From Trueperaceae bacterium (lineage in GTDB: Bacteria > Deinococcota > Deinococci > Deinococcales > Trueperaceae), in assembly GCA_007122815.1 (NCBI GenBank), contig SKSV01000198.1:1-6014 (forward strand): a DNA stretch of 6,014 nucleotides, in the 5' to 3' direction. The translations under genes and the position numbers were made by a program. A model generated the notes under the pieces. It did no database searches. It saw nothing but the letters and a program-made list of their open reading frames with translations, and was not told the origin of the DNA. This document shows positions 1 through 5,548 of this stretch, in pieces (position 1 is the first letter of the stretch; each line of letters opens with the position of its first letter).

Positions 1-542
1 CCAACCGCGGCAACCACGCGGGCCTGGTCGACTCCGACGTGCGGGTGCCGATACTGTTCCGCGGACCCGACCTCGACGTCCTCGAGGGCCGCGAGCGGCT
101 GTGGCTCCACGACCTCTACCGCGACCTGCCCGTGGTGACGGCGCGGCCGCAGCCTAGCCGGGAGCTCAACGAGATCGCGCTCTGGTGGCGCGCGGACGAG
201 GGCGGTCCAGGGGCCCGTGCGAGGTTCTCCGCAGCCTATCGGGTGAGGCTCGCCGGTGAGGTCAGTCGGCTTGGTTGGGCTGCCTGGAGCGAGCACGACC
301 TCTTCTCCAGCTACCTCACGAGGTGGTGGGTGGGTGTGGGCGTCTCCCAGCGTCAGGTCGAGTTGCAGCCCATGGCGCGGGGCGAGGCGCAGCTCGACCT
401 GGGTGACGTGCGCGTCAGCTTCGAGGCCCGGTACCACCCCGGCGAGTGGACTTTCGGGCTGGGCGTCGCCTTCAGGGTGGGGCAGGGCGTGCGGCTGTCG
501 TGGTTGGCGCCCGGAGGGCTCGGCGCCTCCTTCGAGTGGTAG
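1..542 (+). CDS. 3' end of a gene: possible alkaline-phosphatase-superfamily protein with a beta-rich C-terminal tail (5' partial)
   Basis: The frame is open from the left edge (first full codon at 3) to TAG at 540-542. A GTG at 39 is an in-frame codon but probably not the start, because the reading frame and homology-like sequence continue upstream to the edge. The first 20 or so residues (NRGNHAGLVDSDVRVPILF, then RGP) resemble the late 'HG...VP.l..GPG' segment near the end of sulfatases, phosphodiesterases and other alkaline-phosphatase-superfamily enzymes. This is a motif impression, not a firm assignment. From about base 210 the protein alternates polar and hydrophobic residues in several likely beta strands (RARFSAAYRVRL, RWWVGVGV, WTFGLGVAFRV, GVRLSWL). 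It ends LGASFEW, with hydrophobic or aromatic residues at -1, -3, -5 and -7, as in the terminal strand of outer-membrane barrels. Substrate and cellular role cannot be told. The permease gene follows after 169 bases on the same strand. Confidence 0.5.
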   Translation, partial: NRGNHAGLVDSDVRVPILFRGPDLDVLEGRERLWLHDLYRDLPVVTARPQPSRELNEIALWWRADEGGPGARARFSAAYRVRLAGEVSRLGWAAWSEHDLFSSYLTRWWVGVGVSQRQVELQPMARGEAQLDLGDVRVSFEARYHPGEWTFGLGVAFRVGQGVRLSWLAPGGLGASFEW

Positions 543-545
543 TGC

Positions 546-564
546 CTGGTGCCTGGCCCACCAG
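546..564 (+). terminator. Small hairpin just after the first gene's stop codon
   Basis: CTGGTG (546-551) and CACCAG (559-564) form a perfect 6-base stem with a 7-base loop, four bases after TAG. No T tract follows, so it is at best a weak or factor-assisted terminator or a 3'-end stabiliser. A 6-base repeat is common by chance in GC-rich DNA. Confidence 0.25.
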
Positions 565-580
565 ATGAGCGGTCGTGTCC

Positions 581-612
581 TGCATGGGCGCTTCTGCCCT
601 GCAAGAGCGCCC
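581..612 (+). promoter_or_regulatory. Two mutually exclusive hairpins upstream of the purine permease
   Basis: One hairpin pairs TGCA-t-GGGC (581-589) with GCCC-TGCA (596-603): two 4-base stems, one bulged T and a 6-base loop. The other pairs GGGCGCT (586-592) with AGCGCCC (606-612): a perfect 7-base stem with a 13-base loop. Both use bases 586-589, so they cannot form together. This arrangement could act as a terminator for the upstream gene or as an attenuator-like switch for the permease, but there is no T run and no recognisable purine-riboswitch core. Shortly after it lies TATGCT (624-629), matching the sigma-70 -10 consensus at four of six bases without a convincing -35. If transcription starts there, these hairpins are not in the permease transcript. 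Confidence 0.25.
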
Positions 613-649
613 CTGCCTAGGAATATGCTTGTTCGGGCAGCCGCGGCGT

Positions 650-668
650 CCCATCCGTGCGGATAGGG
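650..668 (+). promoter_or_regulatory. Leader hairpin before the permease start
   Basis: CCC-ATCC (650-656) pairs with GGAT-a-GGG (661-668) around a GTGC tetraloop: seven base pairs interrupted by one bulged A. It ends about 30 bases before the permease ribosome binding site (GGGAGGG, 699-705), so it would lie in the 5' leader of most plausible transcripts. Function unknown. Confidence 0.25.
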
Positions 669-711
669 GCGTCACGGCATCACCAAGGCCCACATCCTGG
701 GAGGGCACAGC

Positions 712-2028
712 GTGAAGCAGCGACTGGAAGCGTACTTCGGCCTCGAGGCGCTCGGTACCAGTGTCAGGGTGGAGGTGCTCGCGGGCATCACCACCTTCTT
801 GACGATGGCCTACATCATCGTGGTGAACCCGCTGATCCTCGGGGACGCGGGCGTACCTATCGAGGGTGCGATGTTCGCGACCGTGATGGTGGCCGCCATC
901 TCGAGCATCTTCATGGGTCTGTACGCCAAGCTTCCCATCGCTCTAGCGCCAGGCATGGGCCTCAACGCCTACTTCGCGTACACGCTGGTCCTGGCCCAAG
1001 GCCTGTCTTGGCAGACGGCGCTCGCTGCGGTGTTCGTCTCTGGCCTGGTGTTCATCGCCTTGTCGTTGCCGGGTTGGAACGTGCGCGAGAAGATCGTGCG
1101 GGCCGTTCCCAGCGGAGTGCGCATGGGAGTTGCAGCCGGTATCGGCCTCTTCCTGGCCTTGATAGGCATGGTGAACGCGGGTGTGATCACCGCCTCGCCT
1201 GCCACGGTGGTCGCGTTCGGGGGTTTCAGCGCCAGCTTCGTGCTGTTCTTCCTCGGCCTCGTGCTAGCAGCCACCTTCCTCATCCGGAAGGTGCGCGGTG
1301 CGCTCATACTCTCGATCCTGGGGGTATCCATCCTCGCCCTCGTGTTCCAGTGGTTGGGCTGGGTAGAGGGCGCGGTCTTCGTCCCAGACCGTGTCGTCGC
1401 GGCGCCCTCGCTGGACACCTTCTTCCAGCTCGACCTCCTCGGCGTCTTCAGCGTGAGCATCATCGCGCCGATCTTCGCGCTGCTGTTCACCGACATGTTC
1501 GACTCGATCTCGACGTTCGTCGGCGTCACCAAGGTCGCTGGCTTGGTCGACGAGGAGGGCCACCCGAAGAACGCCGGCAAGGCGCTCCTCGTCGACGGCA
1601 CCTCCACGGCGATCTCCGGCCTGTTCGGGTCCTCGCCCGGCACCGCCTACATCGAGTCTGCAGCGGGGGTCGAGGAGGGCGGACGCTCGGGGTTGACCGC
1701 CGTGGTCGCCGGCCTCCTGTTCCTCCCGTTCATGTTCTTCTCGCCGCTCCTGGGCTTCATACCTGCTGTGGCCACCGCGCCGGTGCTGGTGCTGGTGGGC
1801 CTGTTCATGATGAGCGTGCTGAAGGACGTCGACTGGAGCGACTACGAGGTCGTGGTGCCGGCCTTCGTCGCGATGATCGCCATCCCCTTCACCTACAGCA
1901 TCACCGAGGGCATAGTGTTCGGCTTCCTCGCGCACGTCATAATCCTCGTCCTGAACGGCAAGGCGCGCGAGATCAGCCCGACGCTGTGGGTGATCTTCGC
2001 TCTCTCCATCGTCATGTTGCTGCTCTGA
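712..2028 (+). CDS. NCS2-family purine permease (AzgA/PbuG-like; guanine, hypoxanthine or adenine uptake)
   Basis: A 438-residue inner-membrane protein of normal family length, almost entirely hydrophobic helices, as expected for the roughly 14-helix NCS2 (UraA-type) fold. The N-terminus (EVLAGITTFLTMAYIIVVNP) is the signature opening of the AzgA-like purine branch. Other hallmarks are APGMGLNAYF (residues 79-88), FTDMFDSISTFVG (259-271), which carries the acidic residues of the TM8 substrate site, and GTAYIESAAGV (310-320), the TM10 motif with Glu315. The branch transports adenine, guanine or hypoxanthine with protons; which one cannot be read from the sequence. The start is GTG at 712, six bases after GGGAGGG (699-705), and it gives the usual short family N-terminus. 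The gene appears to stand alone. Its last 17 bases overlap the 3' end of the opposite-strand GH84 gene, so transcripts of the two converge. Confidence 0.93.
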   Translation: MKQRLEAYFGLEALGTSVRVEVLAGITTFLTMAYIIVVNPLILGDAGVPIEGAMFATVMVAAISSIFMGLYAKLPIALAPGMGLNAYFAYTLVLAQGLSWQTALAAVFVSGLVFIALSLPGWNVREKIVRAVPSGVRMGVAAGIGLFLALIGMVNAGVITASPATVVAFGGFSASFVLFFLGLVLAATFLIRKVRGALILSILGVSILALVFQWLGWVEGAVFVPDRVVAAPSLDTFFQLDLLGVFSVSIIAPIFALLFTDMFDSISTFVGVTKVAGLVDEEGHPKNAGKALLVDGTSTAISGLFGSSPGTAYIESAAGVEEGGRSGLTAVVAGLLFLPFMFFSPLLGFIPAVATAPVLVLVGLFMMSVLKDVDWSDYEVVVPAFVAMIAIPFTYSITEGIVFGFLAHVIILVLNGKAREISPTLWVIFALSIVMLLL

Positions 2029-3367
2029 CGGCCAGCGAACCGTCGGCACTCAGAGGCAGCATGTGGTGAACGGCCGCCGCGAAGCCACGGCGGTAGGTGT
2101 TCGGGAGTTGGTCTGGGCGGCCGAAGCGAGCCTCTGCACCGTGCTCGGCGCGGTGTAGGAGGTAGTCCGCCAGCACGCGACTCTCCCTCCGGGCCTCCAG
2201 CGCCACGCCGTGGAGCGAGTAGAAGAGCTCGCGGTCGCGTAGCTGCGCGAGTCGTTCGAAGAGACGATGGACGTCCTTCGCCAGGCCATCGACGCGCGCG
2301 AGCCGGCCGTCGCCGGCGTCGGGAGCCGAGGAGAGCGCAGCCTGTGCCTCGTCCAAGATCGCCTGTACGCCGGGACCGCAGCGCCAGGGCAGGTAGAAGA
2401 GCTCGGCCAGGAGCCACAGCTCGTCGGTGGAGAGCACGTCACCACCCAAGAGCCCGAAGCTCGAGTGCCAGTGTGCCAGGGCGTTCCCGAGCGCGCTCTC
2501 GGGTCGGTACCCGTCGGGATCGCGCAGGAACGCCGCCAGGGTCGCGAAAGCCACCTCGTTCAGCTGGAACGGCCCGTTTGGGTTGGTCAGGATGCCGCGG
2601 GTGGCGGCCGGCAGGTCGGCGCTGCGGCCCGAGTACGGCCCCAGGTAGACGCTGCGCAGGTCGTAGTCGTCCGCGTGCAGGTTGTCCCAGAGCAAGGGCG
2701 GGCGTCCAAGCGCCTCGCTGACGTCGGCGAGCGAAGCCGCGTCGACGCTCTCGCTCACGACCTCATCCCCGGTCCAGAAGACGTCGACGTCGGCCCCGAG
2801 GAGGCCGCCGAGCTCGCGCAGGTACTCCCAGCCGACTCTGTGCTGGTCGGCCATGCGGCGGCAGTAGATGGTCGGCCCGAGCAGCTTGCGGCCTTCCGGC
2901 CTGACCTCGCGGAGGTGCTCGAAGAGCGCTTCGGCGAGGTGACCCTGCGCCGCGGCGAGGCTGTCGAAGCGTTTCCGGTCGTCGGCACCGAGTTCGTCGG
3001 GGATGTCGTCGAGCAGCAGCGCCACGTCGTGCACACCGAGCGCGAGGAGTTGATCGACCTTGCCGATGAGCCAGGCCAAGTCGGCGGCGTCCCCGTAGCT
3101 CACGTCGAGTCCGGGTGATATCGAGTACACGAAGCGCAAGCCCGCGTCGTGGCAGGTCTGGACCAGCGCTGCTAACTGCCCCAACTCGCGCTCACCGTAG
3201 CTTTCGCGCCAGTGGGCGCGCAGCTTGATGTCGTCCTTGGGCGCGTAGACGTAGGTGTTGAAGCCGAAGGCACGGAGGCGCGACAGCAGAGTCGCGCGCT
3301 GTTCGAAGCTCCAAGGACGCCCGTAGAAGCCCTCGATGACCCCGCTGAGGAACTCTGGACCCTCCAT
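2012..3367 (-). CDS. GH84 beta-N-acetylglucosaminidase, O-GlcNAcase-like, with catalytic and stalk domains
   Basis: A 451-residue protein. Residues 1-265 are a GH84 TIM-barrel catalytic domain: GVIEGFYGRPW (9-19), YAPKDDIKLR (41-50), ISPGLD (83-88), LLLDDIPDE (117-125), IYC (167-169), WDNLHADDYD (227-236) and LTNPN (260-264). Asp120-Asp121 is the catalytic pair of substrate-assisted GH84 hydrolysis. Lys44, Tyr168, Asn229, Asp234 and Asn262 match the sugar-binding residues of human OGA as I recall them, with no gap between the last three. Residues 313-440 (LLAELFYLPW at 319-328, then helices, then YRRGF and LPLS) resemble the helical stalk of animal OGA. The disordered insert and C-terminal acetyltransferase-like domain are absent. 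No signal peptide is seen, so it is probably cytoplasmic. Natural substrate unknown: GlcNAc on proteins or GlcNAc-containing glycans. Start ATG at 3367 is preceded by AGGAG with an 11-base gap; an in-frame ATG at 3391 would add eight residues. The frame stays open far upstream, but that part is antisense to mrpE. Confidence 0.92.
   Translation of the reverse strand: MEGPEFLSGVIEGFYGRPWSFEQRATLLSRLRAFGFNTYVYAPKDDIKLRAHWRESYGERELGQLAALVQTCHDAGLRFVYSISPGLDVSYGDAADLAWLIGKVDQLLALGVHDVALLLDDIPDELGADDRKRFDSLAAAQGHLAEALFEHLREVRPEGRKLLGPTIYCRRMADQHRVGWEYLRELGGLLGADVDVFWTGDEVVSESVDAASLADVSEALGRPPLLWDNLHADDYDLRSVYLGPYSGRSADLPAATRGILTNPNGPFQLNEVAFATLAAFLRDPDGYRPESALGNALAHWHSSFGLLGGDVLSTDELWLLAELFYLPWRCGPGVQAILDEAQAALSSAPDAGDGRLARVDGLAKDVHRLFERLAQLRDRELFYSLHGVALEARRESRVLADYLLHRAEHGAEARFGRPDQLPNTYRRGFAAAVHHMLPLSADGSLAVRAAT
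2018..2061. terminator. Candidate bidirectional hairpin at the convergent junction
   Basis: TGCTGCTCTGA (2018-2028) pairs with TCAGAGgCAGCA (2050-2061): eleven base pairs with one bulged G and a 21-base loop. The left arm contains the permease stop codon and both arms lie inside the 3' coding end of the GH84 gene. An alternative smaller hairpin pairs CTGACGG (2025-2031) with CCGTCGG (2040-2046): seven pairs including one G-T, with an 8-base loop. Neither has a T tract on either strand, so termination would need help, or the stem may only protect the 3' end. The position between two converging genes suggests a shared terminator; that is inference. Confidence 0.4.
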
Positions 3368-3514
3368 ACTCGATCTCGCTCCTGCCGGCATCCCGTCGTG
3401 TTCGACCCATTCTAGCCGTCGATAAGCACCGGCCACGTGCGGTAGGCCCGTTTCGGCTGCGCGGGCAGAACGTCCTATACGGCACCGCTGCGGACTCGGG
3501 TATCGTGAGCCGCC
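3368..3514. promoter_or_regulatory. Divergent intergenic region between the GH84 gene and the antiporter operon
   Basis: This 147-base stretch must hold both promoters unless one unit is read from elsewhere. For the minus strand, TAGAAT (3414 to 3409) matches TATAAT at five of six bases and lies about 42 bases before the GH84 start, but no good -35 sits at the proper spacing. For the plus strand, TATACG (3476-3481) and TATCGT (3501-3506) each match four of six bases, again with poor -35 elements. A palindromic CACGTG lies at 3434-3439, and GCCCG/CGGGC (3446-3450 and 3462-3466) is a weak hairpin. All assignments are tentative. Confidence 0.3.
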
Positions 3515-3530
3515 ATGTGTGCCGAGTCCG
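3491..3530 (+). repeat. Perfect 9-base inverted repeat bracketing the first mrpE start codon
   Basis: CGGACTCGG (3491-3499) is exactly repeated in inverse as CCGAGTCCG (3522-3530), separated by 22 bases. The interval contains a GTGAG ribosome-binding-like site (3505-3509) and the ATG at 3515. As RNA it would present the start codon in the loop of a 9-base stem. As DNA it could be a two-half-site operator over the operon promoter. A 9-base repeat at this spacing may occur by chance about once or twice in a window like this, so its position is the main argument. Confidence 0.4.
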
Positions 3531-4048
3531 TCCGCCGCCGACCCCTGACACCGCGTGAGCGGCTCATGTGGGCTCGACAGGTCTTCGTCGTGATGCTGTT
3601 CTTCTGGCTCGCGCTCAGCGGCACCGAGGCTTGGTTGGCGGGGCTGGCGGTGTCGGTGGCCGTCGCCGCCCTGAGCGCGTGGGTCGCGACCATAGTGCCG
3701 AGACCGATGGCGCCGCTGCGCGTGCTCCCGTTCGCGCTTTACTTCGTGGTCGAGTCGATGCGCTGTGGCCTGGACGTCGCCTGGCGGGCGCTTCACCCCT
3801 CGCTGCCGATACAGCCGCAGTTCCAGCGCTTCTCGCTGGCGCTGCCACAAGGGCAGCCGCGCACACTGATGGTCAGCGTGCTGAGCCTGATGCCGGGCAC
3901 GCTCAGCGCCGAGCTCGAGGACGATGGAGAGACGCTCGTGGTGCACGCCTTGACGGACTCCGCCATGGAGTCGGTCGAGCAACTGCAAGAGCGCATCCGC
4001 TGGCTGTTCGCTTTGAGCTATCAGGCGGGGCCGGGAGATCCGGCATGA
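3515..4048 (+). CDS. mrpE: Na+/H+ antiporter subunit E (MrpE/MnhE; MbhA-like)
   Basis: A 177-residue membrane subunit of the Mrp cation/proton antiporter. It begins with hydrophobic helices (about residues 22-60), followed by the family's soluble segment: VVESMRCGLDVAWRALHPSLP (78-98 region), then LSLMPGTLSAEL (123-134) and VVHAL (142-146). MrpE is needed for full complex activity but is not itself thought to carry the ion path. Two starts are possible. ATG 3515 gives an Arg-rich hydrophilic N-terminus of 17 residues. ATG 3566 (Met18, with GTGAG at 3555-3559) gives about 160 residues, nearer the usual family length and start. I report the longer one, but the shorter may be correct; it would place the 3491-3530 inverted repeat wholly in the leader. 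This is the first gene of the operon, and its stop overlaps the mrpF start as ATGA. Confidence 0.88.
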   Translation: MCAESVRRRPLTPRERLMWARQVFVVMLFFWLALSGTEAWLAGLAVSVAVAALSAWVATIVPRPMAPLRVLPFALYFVVESMRCGLDVAWRALHPSLPIQPQFQRFSLALPQGQPRTLMVSVLSLMPGTLSAELEDDGETLVVHALTDSAMESVEQLQERIRWLFALSYQAGPGDPA

Positions 4049-4311
4049 CTGGGGTCTTGCTGGGCCTGGCCGTAGTGTTCTTGTTGCTGAACCTGCTGGC
4101 GGGGTTGTGGCGTATCGCCGTTGGCCCCACCGCAGCCGATCGCATGCTGGCCGTGCTCCTGTTCGGGTCCACCACCGTTGCGGTGATCCTGATAATGGCC
4201 GAGTGGCTCGGTGACGGCTCCCTGCGCACGGTGGCGCTGCTCTTCGTGGTGCTGGCGACGGTGGTCACGCTCGCCTTCGTGGGCACGGTCCGGGGCGGTG
4301 AGGGCTCGTGA
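4045..4311 (+). CDS. mrpF: Na+/H+ antiporter subunit F (MrpF/MnhF; MbhB-like)
   Basis: An 88-residue protein with three predicted membrane helices (about residues 3-22, 35-54 and 61-82), the normal size and shape for MrpF. The hallmark RIAVGPTAADRMLA (23-36) after helix 1 matches the family's R..xGPt..DRm.a motif. It is a small integral subunit of the Mrp antiporter membrane complex. ATG at 4045 overlaps the mrpE TGA as ATGA, and GGGAG (4033-4037) lies seven bases upstream, so translation is probably coupled to mrpE. One oddity: the start of helix 3 reads LRTVALLFVVLATVVTLAF. Where other MrpF proteins, as I recall, carry an acidic residue (for example LEVILL), this one appears to have Thr62. 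Confidence 0.88.
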   Translation: MTGVLLGLAVVFLLLNLLAGLWRIAVGPTAADRMLAVLLFGSTTVAVILIMAEWLGDGSLRTVALLFVVLATVVTLAFVGTVRGGEGS

Positions 4312-4619
4312 GCTGGCACGAGGTCGTCGGTCTGGTACTGCTGGTGCTAGGTTGCGCCTTCTACGGGGCCGGCACCGTCGGTCTGCTGCGCTTCCCGGAC
4401 GTCTTCAGCCGCCTGCACGCCCTCACGAAGGCGGACAACCAGGGCCTGTTGCTGATCTGCGCCGGCCTCGCCGTGCTCGCGAGGGATGCCCGAGTAGCCT
4501 TCCTGCTGGCCGTGATCTGGTTGGTCGGTCTCCTCGCTGCTTCGGTCTCCGCCCACCTGATAGCCCGCCATGCACGTCACGCCGGTAGCTCCCACGCTTC
4601 GAAGCCGGAACGACCGTGA
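4308..4619 (+). CDS. mrpG: Na+/H+ antiporter subunit G (MrpG/MnhG; MbhC-like)
   Basis: A 103-residue protein with three helices (about residues 6-26, 45-60 and 63-84) and the MrpG signature LLRFPDVFSRLHALTKADNQG (26-46), which closely matches the family's RfPD...RlHa.tka...G. It is the third small subunit of the Mrp membrane complex, and its exact mechanistic role is unsettled in the family. The start is GTG at 4308, overlapping the mrpF stop as GTGA, with GGTGAGG (4297-4303) just upstream as ribosome binding site. The C-terminal 15 or so residues are polar and His/Ser/Lys-rich, likely exposed at the membrane surface. Confidence 0.92.
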   Translation: MSWHEVVGLVLLVLGCAFYGAGTVGLLRFPDVFSRLHALTKADNQGLLLICAGLAVLARDARVAFLLAVIWLVGLLAASVSAHLIARHARHAGSSHASKPERP

Positions 4620-5548
4620 GCGTCGGTGTCCTCGTCGACGTGATGCTGGCCCTCGCCTTGGTGGGGCTGAGCCTGCGTGTCGTCACGGGCCGCGCGCTCT
4701 TCCGCGACATGGTGCTCTTCATCCTCTTCGGGCTTGTCATCTCGCTCAGCTGGTCGCGTTTGGGCGCGCCGGACCTGGCCCTCGCCGAGGCCGCCATCGG
4801 CGCGGGCTTGACGGGCGCCTTGATGCTGATGGCCTACCGGCGTCTGGTCGAAGGTGGCGCCGAGGACAGCCCTGGCCGCAGACGCTCGTTCCTCGCGTTG
4901 CCGGTGGGTGTGCTCAGCGGCGCTCTCGTCGCGGTGATCGGGTTCGCGGCCCTCGGCGTCGAACGCGTCCCGGGCGCTGCCGGGACGCTGGTCTTGGAAG
5001 AGCTCCCGGGCACGGGCTTGGGTAACGCTGTAACCGGTGTGCTGCTGGTGTTCCGCGGTCTCGACACCATGCTCGAGATGACCGTGCTCCTGGTGGCGCT
5101 GTTGGGCGCTTGGGCGGTCCTGGGCGAGGCGCGTCCCGGACGCCTGCACCAGGTCGATCGCGATACGCCGCTGGTAGCTGCGCTGCTGACGAGCGTGTCG
5201 CCCCTCACGCTCCTGATTGCCGTTCACCTGCTGCTCGCCGGCACCGACTCTCCCGGCGGCGCCTTCCAGGCCGGCGCGGTCCTGACGGGCTGCGGGGTGC
5301 TCCTGGTGCTGACCGGGACGCTGCGCCCCGCCGTTGCGGCGGGGCTGGTCACGAAGCTCCTGGTGATCGCTGGCCTGACCGCCTTCGTGCTCATCGGAGC
5401 CGGGGCGCTGGCGTTCGGGCGCCCGACCATGGCACTGCCGGGCACGTGGGCGGTCTACCTGATCGAGACCGCGATGATGCTCTCGATAGCGGTGACGATG
5501 ACGCTGCTCTTCGCGCGCTCGCGCGGTCTGTACCCGGAGCGCCGGTGA
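4616..5548 (+). CDS. mrpB: Fused antiporter subunit: MrpA C-terminal segments (MbhD- and MbhE-like) plus MrpB
   Basis: A 310-residue membrane protein combining three units that are separate or differently joined elsewhere. Residues 1-80 are a DUF4040/MbhD-like unit: three helices with WSRLGAPDLALAEAAIGAGL (46-65), including Asp53 and Glu58. Residues about 92-172 are MbhE-like, the extreme C-terminus of MrpA: N..TGVLLVFRGLDTMLEMTVL (137-158), with the family's D...E pair at Asp150 and Glu154. Residues about 184-305 are the MrpB domain, with SPLTLLIAVHLLLAG (195-209), TDSPGGAFQAG (210-220) and four helices. A standard MrpB is only about 140 residues. The large antiporter-like N-terminal part of MrpA is absent here. 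Start GTG 4616 overlaps the mrpG stop as GTGA. No stop or frame change separates the three units, so the fusion looks genuine. The protein should sit at the MrpA-MrpB interface of the complex and take part in the ion path. Confidence 0.85.
   Translation: MSVGVLVDVMLALALVGLSLRVVTGRALFRDMVLFILFGLVISLSWSRLGAPDLALAEAAIGAGLTGALMLMAYRRLVEGGAEDSPGRRRSFLALPVGVLSGALVAVIGFAALGVERVPGAAGTLVLEELPGTGLGNAVTGVLLVFRGLDTMLEMTVLLVALLGAWAVLGEARPGRLHQVDRDTPLVAALLTSVSPLTLLIAVHLLLAGTDSPGGAFQAGAVLTGCGVLLVLTGTLRPAVAAGLVTKLLVIAGLTAFVLIGAGALAFGRPTMALPGTWAVYLIETAMMLSIAVTMTLLFARSRGLYPERR

Noticed and set aside
543..711. Purine riboswitch before the permease
   Set aside because: The region has hairpins but no recognisable three-way junction with the conserved purine aptamer core.
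1264..2049. A 261-codon minus-strand frame antisense to the permease
   Set aside because: Composition is dominated by Glu, Asp, Arg and His from reverse-complemented hydrophobic codons; no motif and no supported start.
657..2069. A 470-codon open frame on the plus strand, offset from the permease frame
   Set aside because: Its product is Arg-, Gly- and His-rich without domain-like sequence. The frame offset from it encodes an unmistakable NCS2 permease with start and ribosome binding site; long shadow frames are expected at this GC content.
2267..3118. A 283-codon plus-strand frame antisense to the GH84 gene
   Set aside because: Low-complexity Val/Glu/Arg-rich product with no recognisable domain, while the opposite strand encodes all GH84 motifs.
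3368..3988. Upstream extension of the GH84 reading frame to a 658-residue protein
   Set aside because: The added part is antisense to mrpE and of shadow composition. The GH84 domain begins within a few residues of the ATG at 3367, which has an AGGAG site upstream.
4577..5227. Minus-strand 216-codon frame antisense to the fused antiporter gene
   Set aside because: Gln/Arg/His-rich mirror of a membrane protein gene; no homology-like segments.
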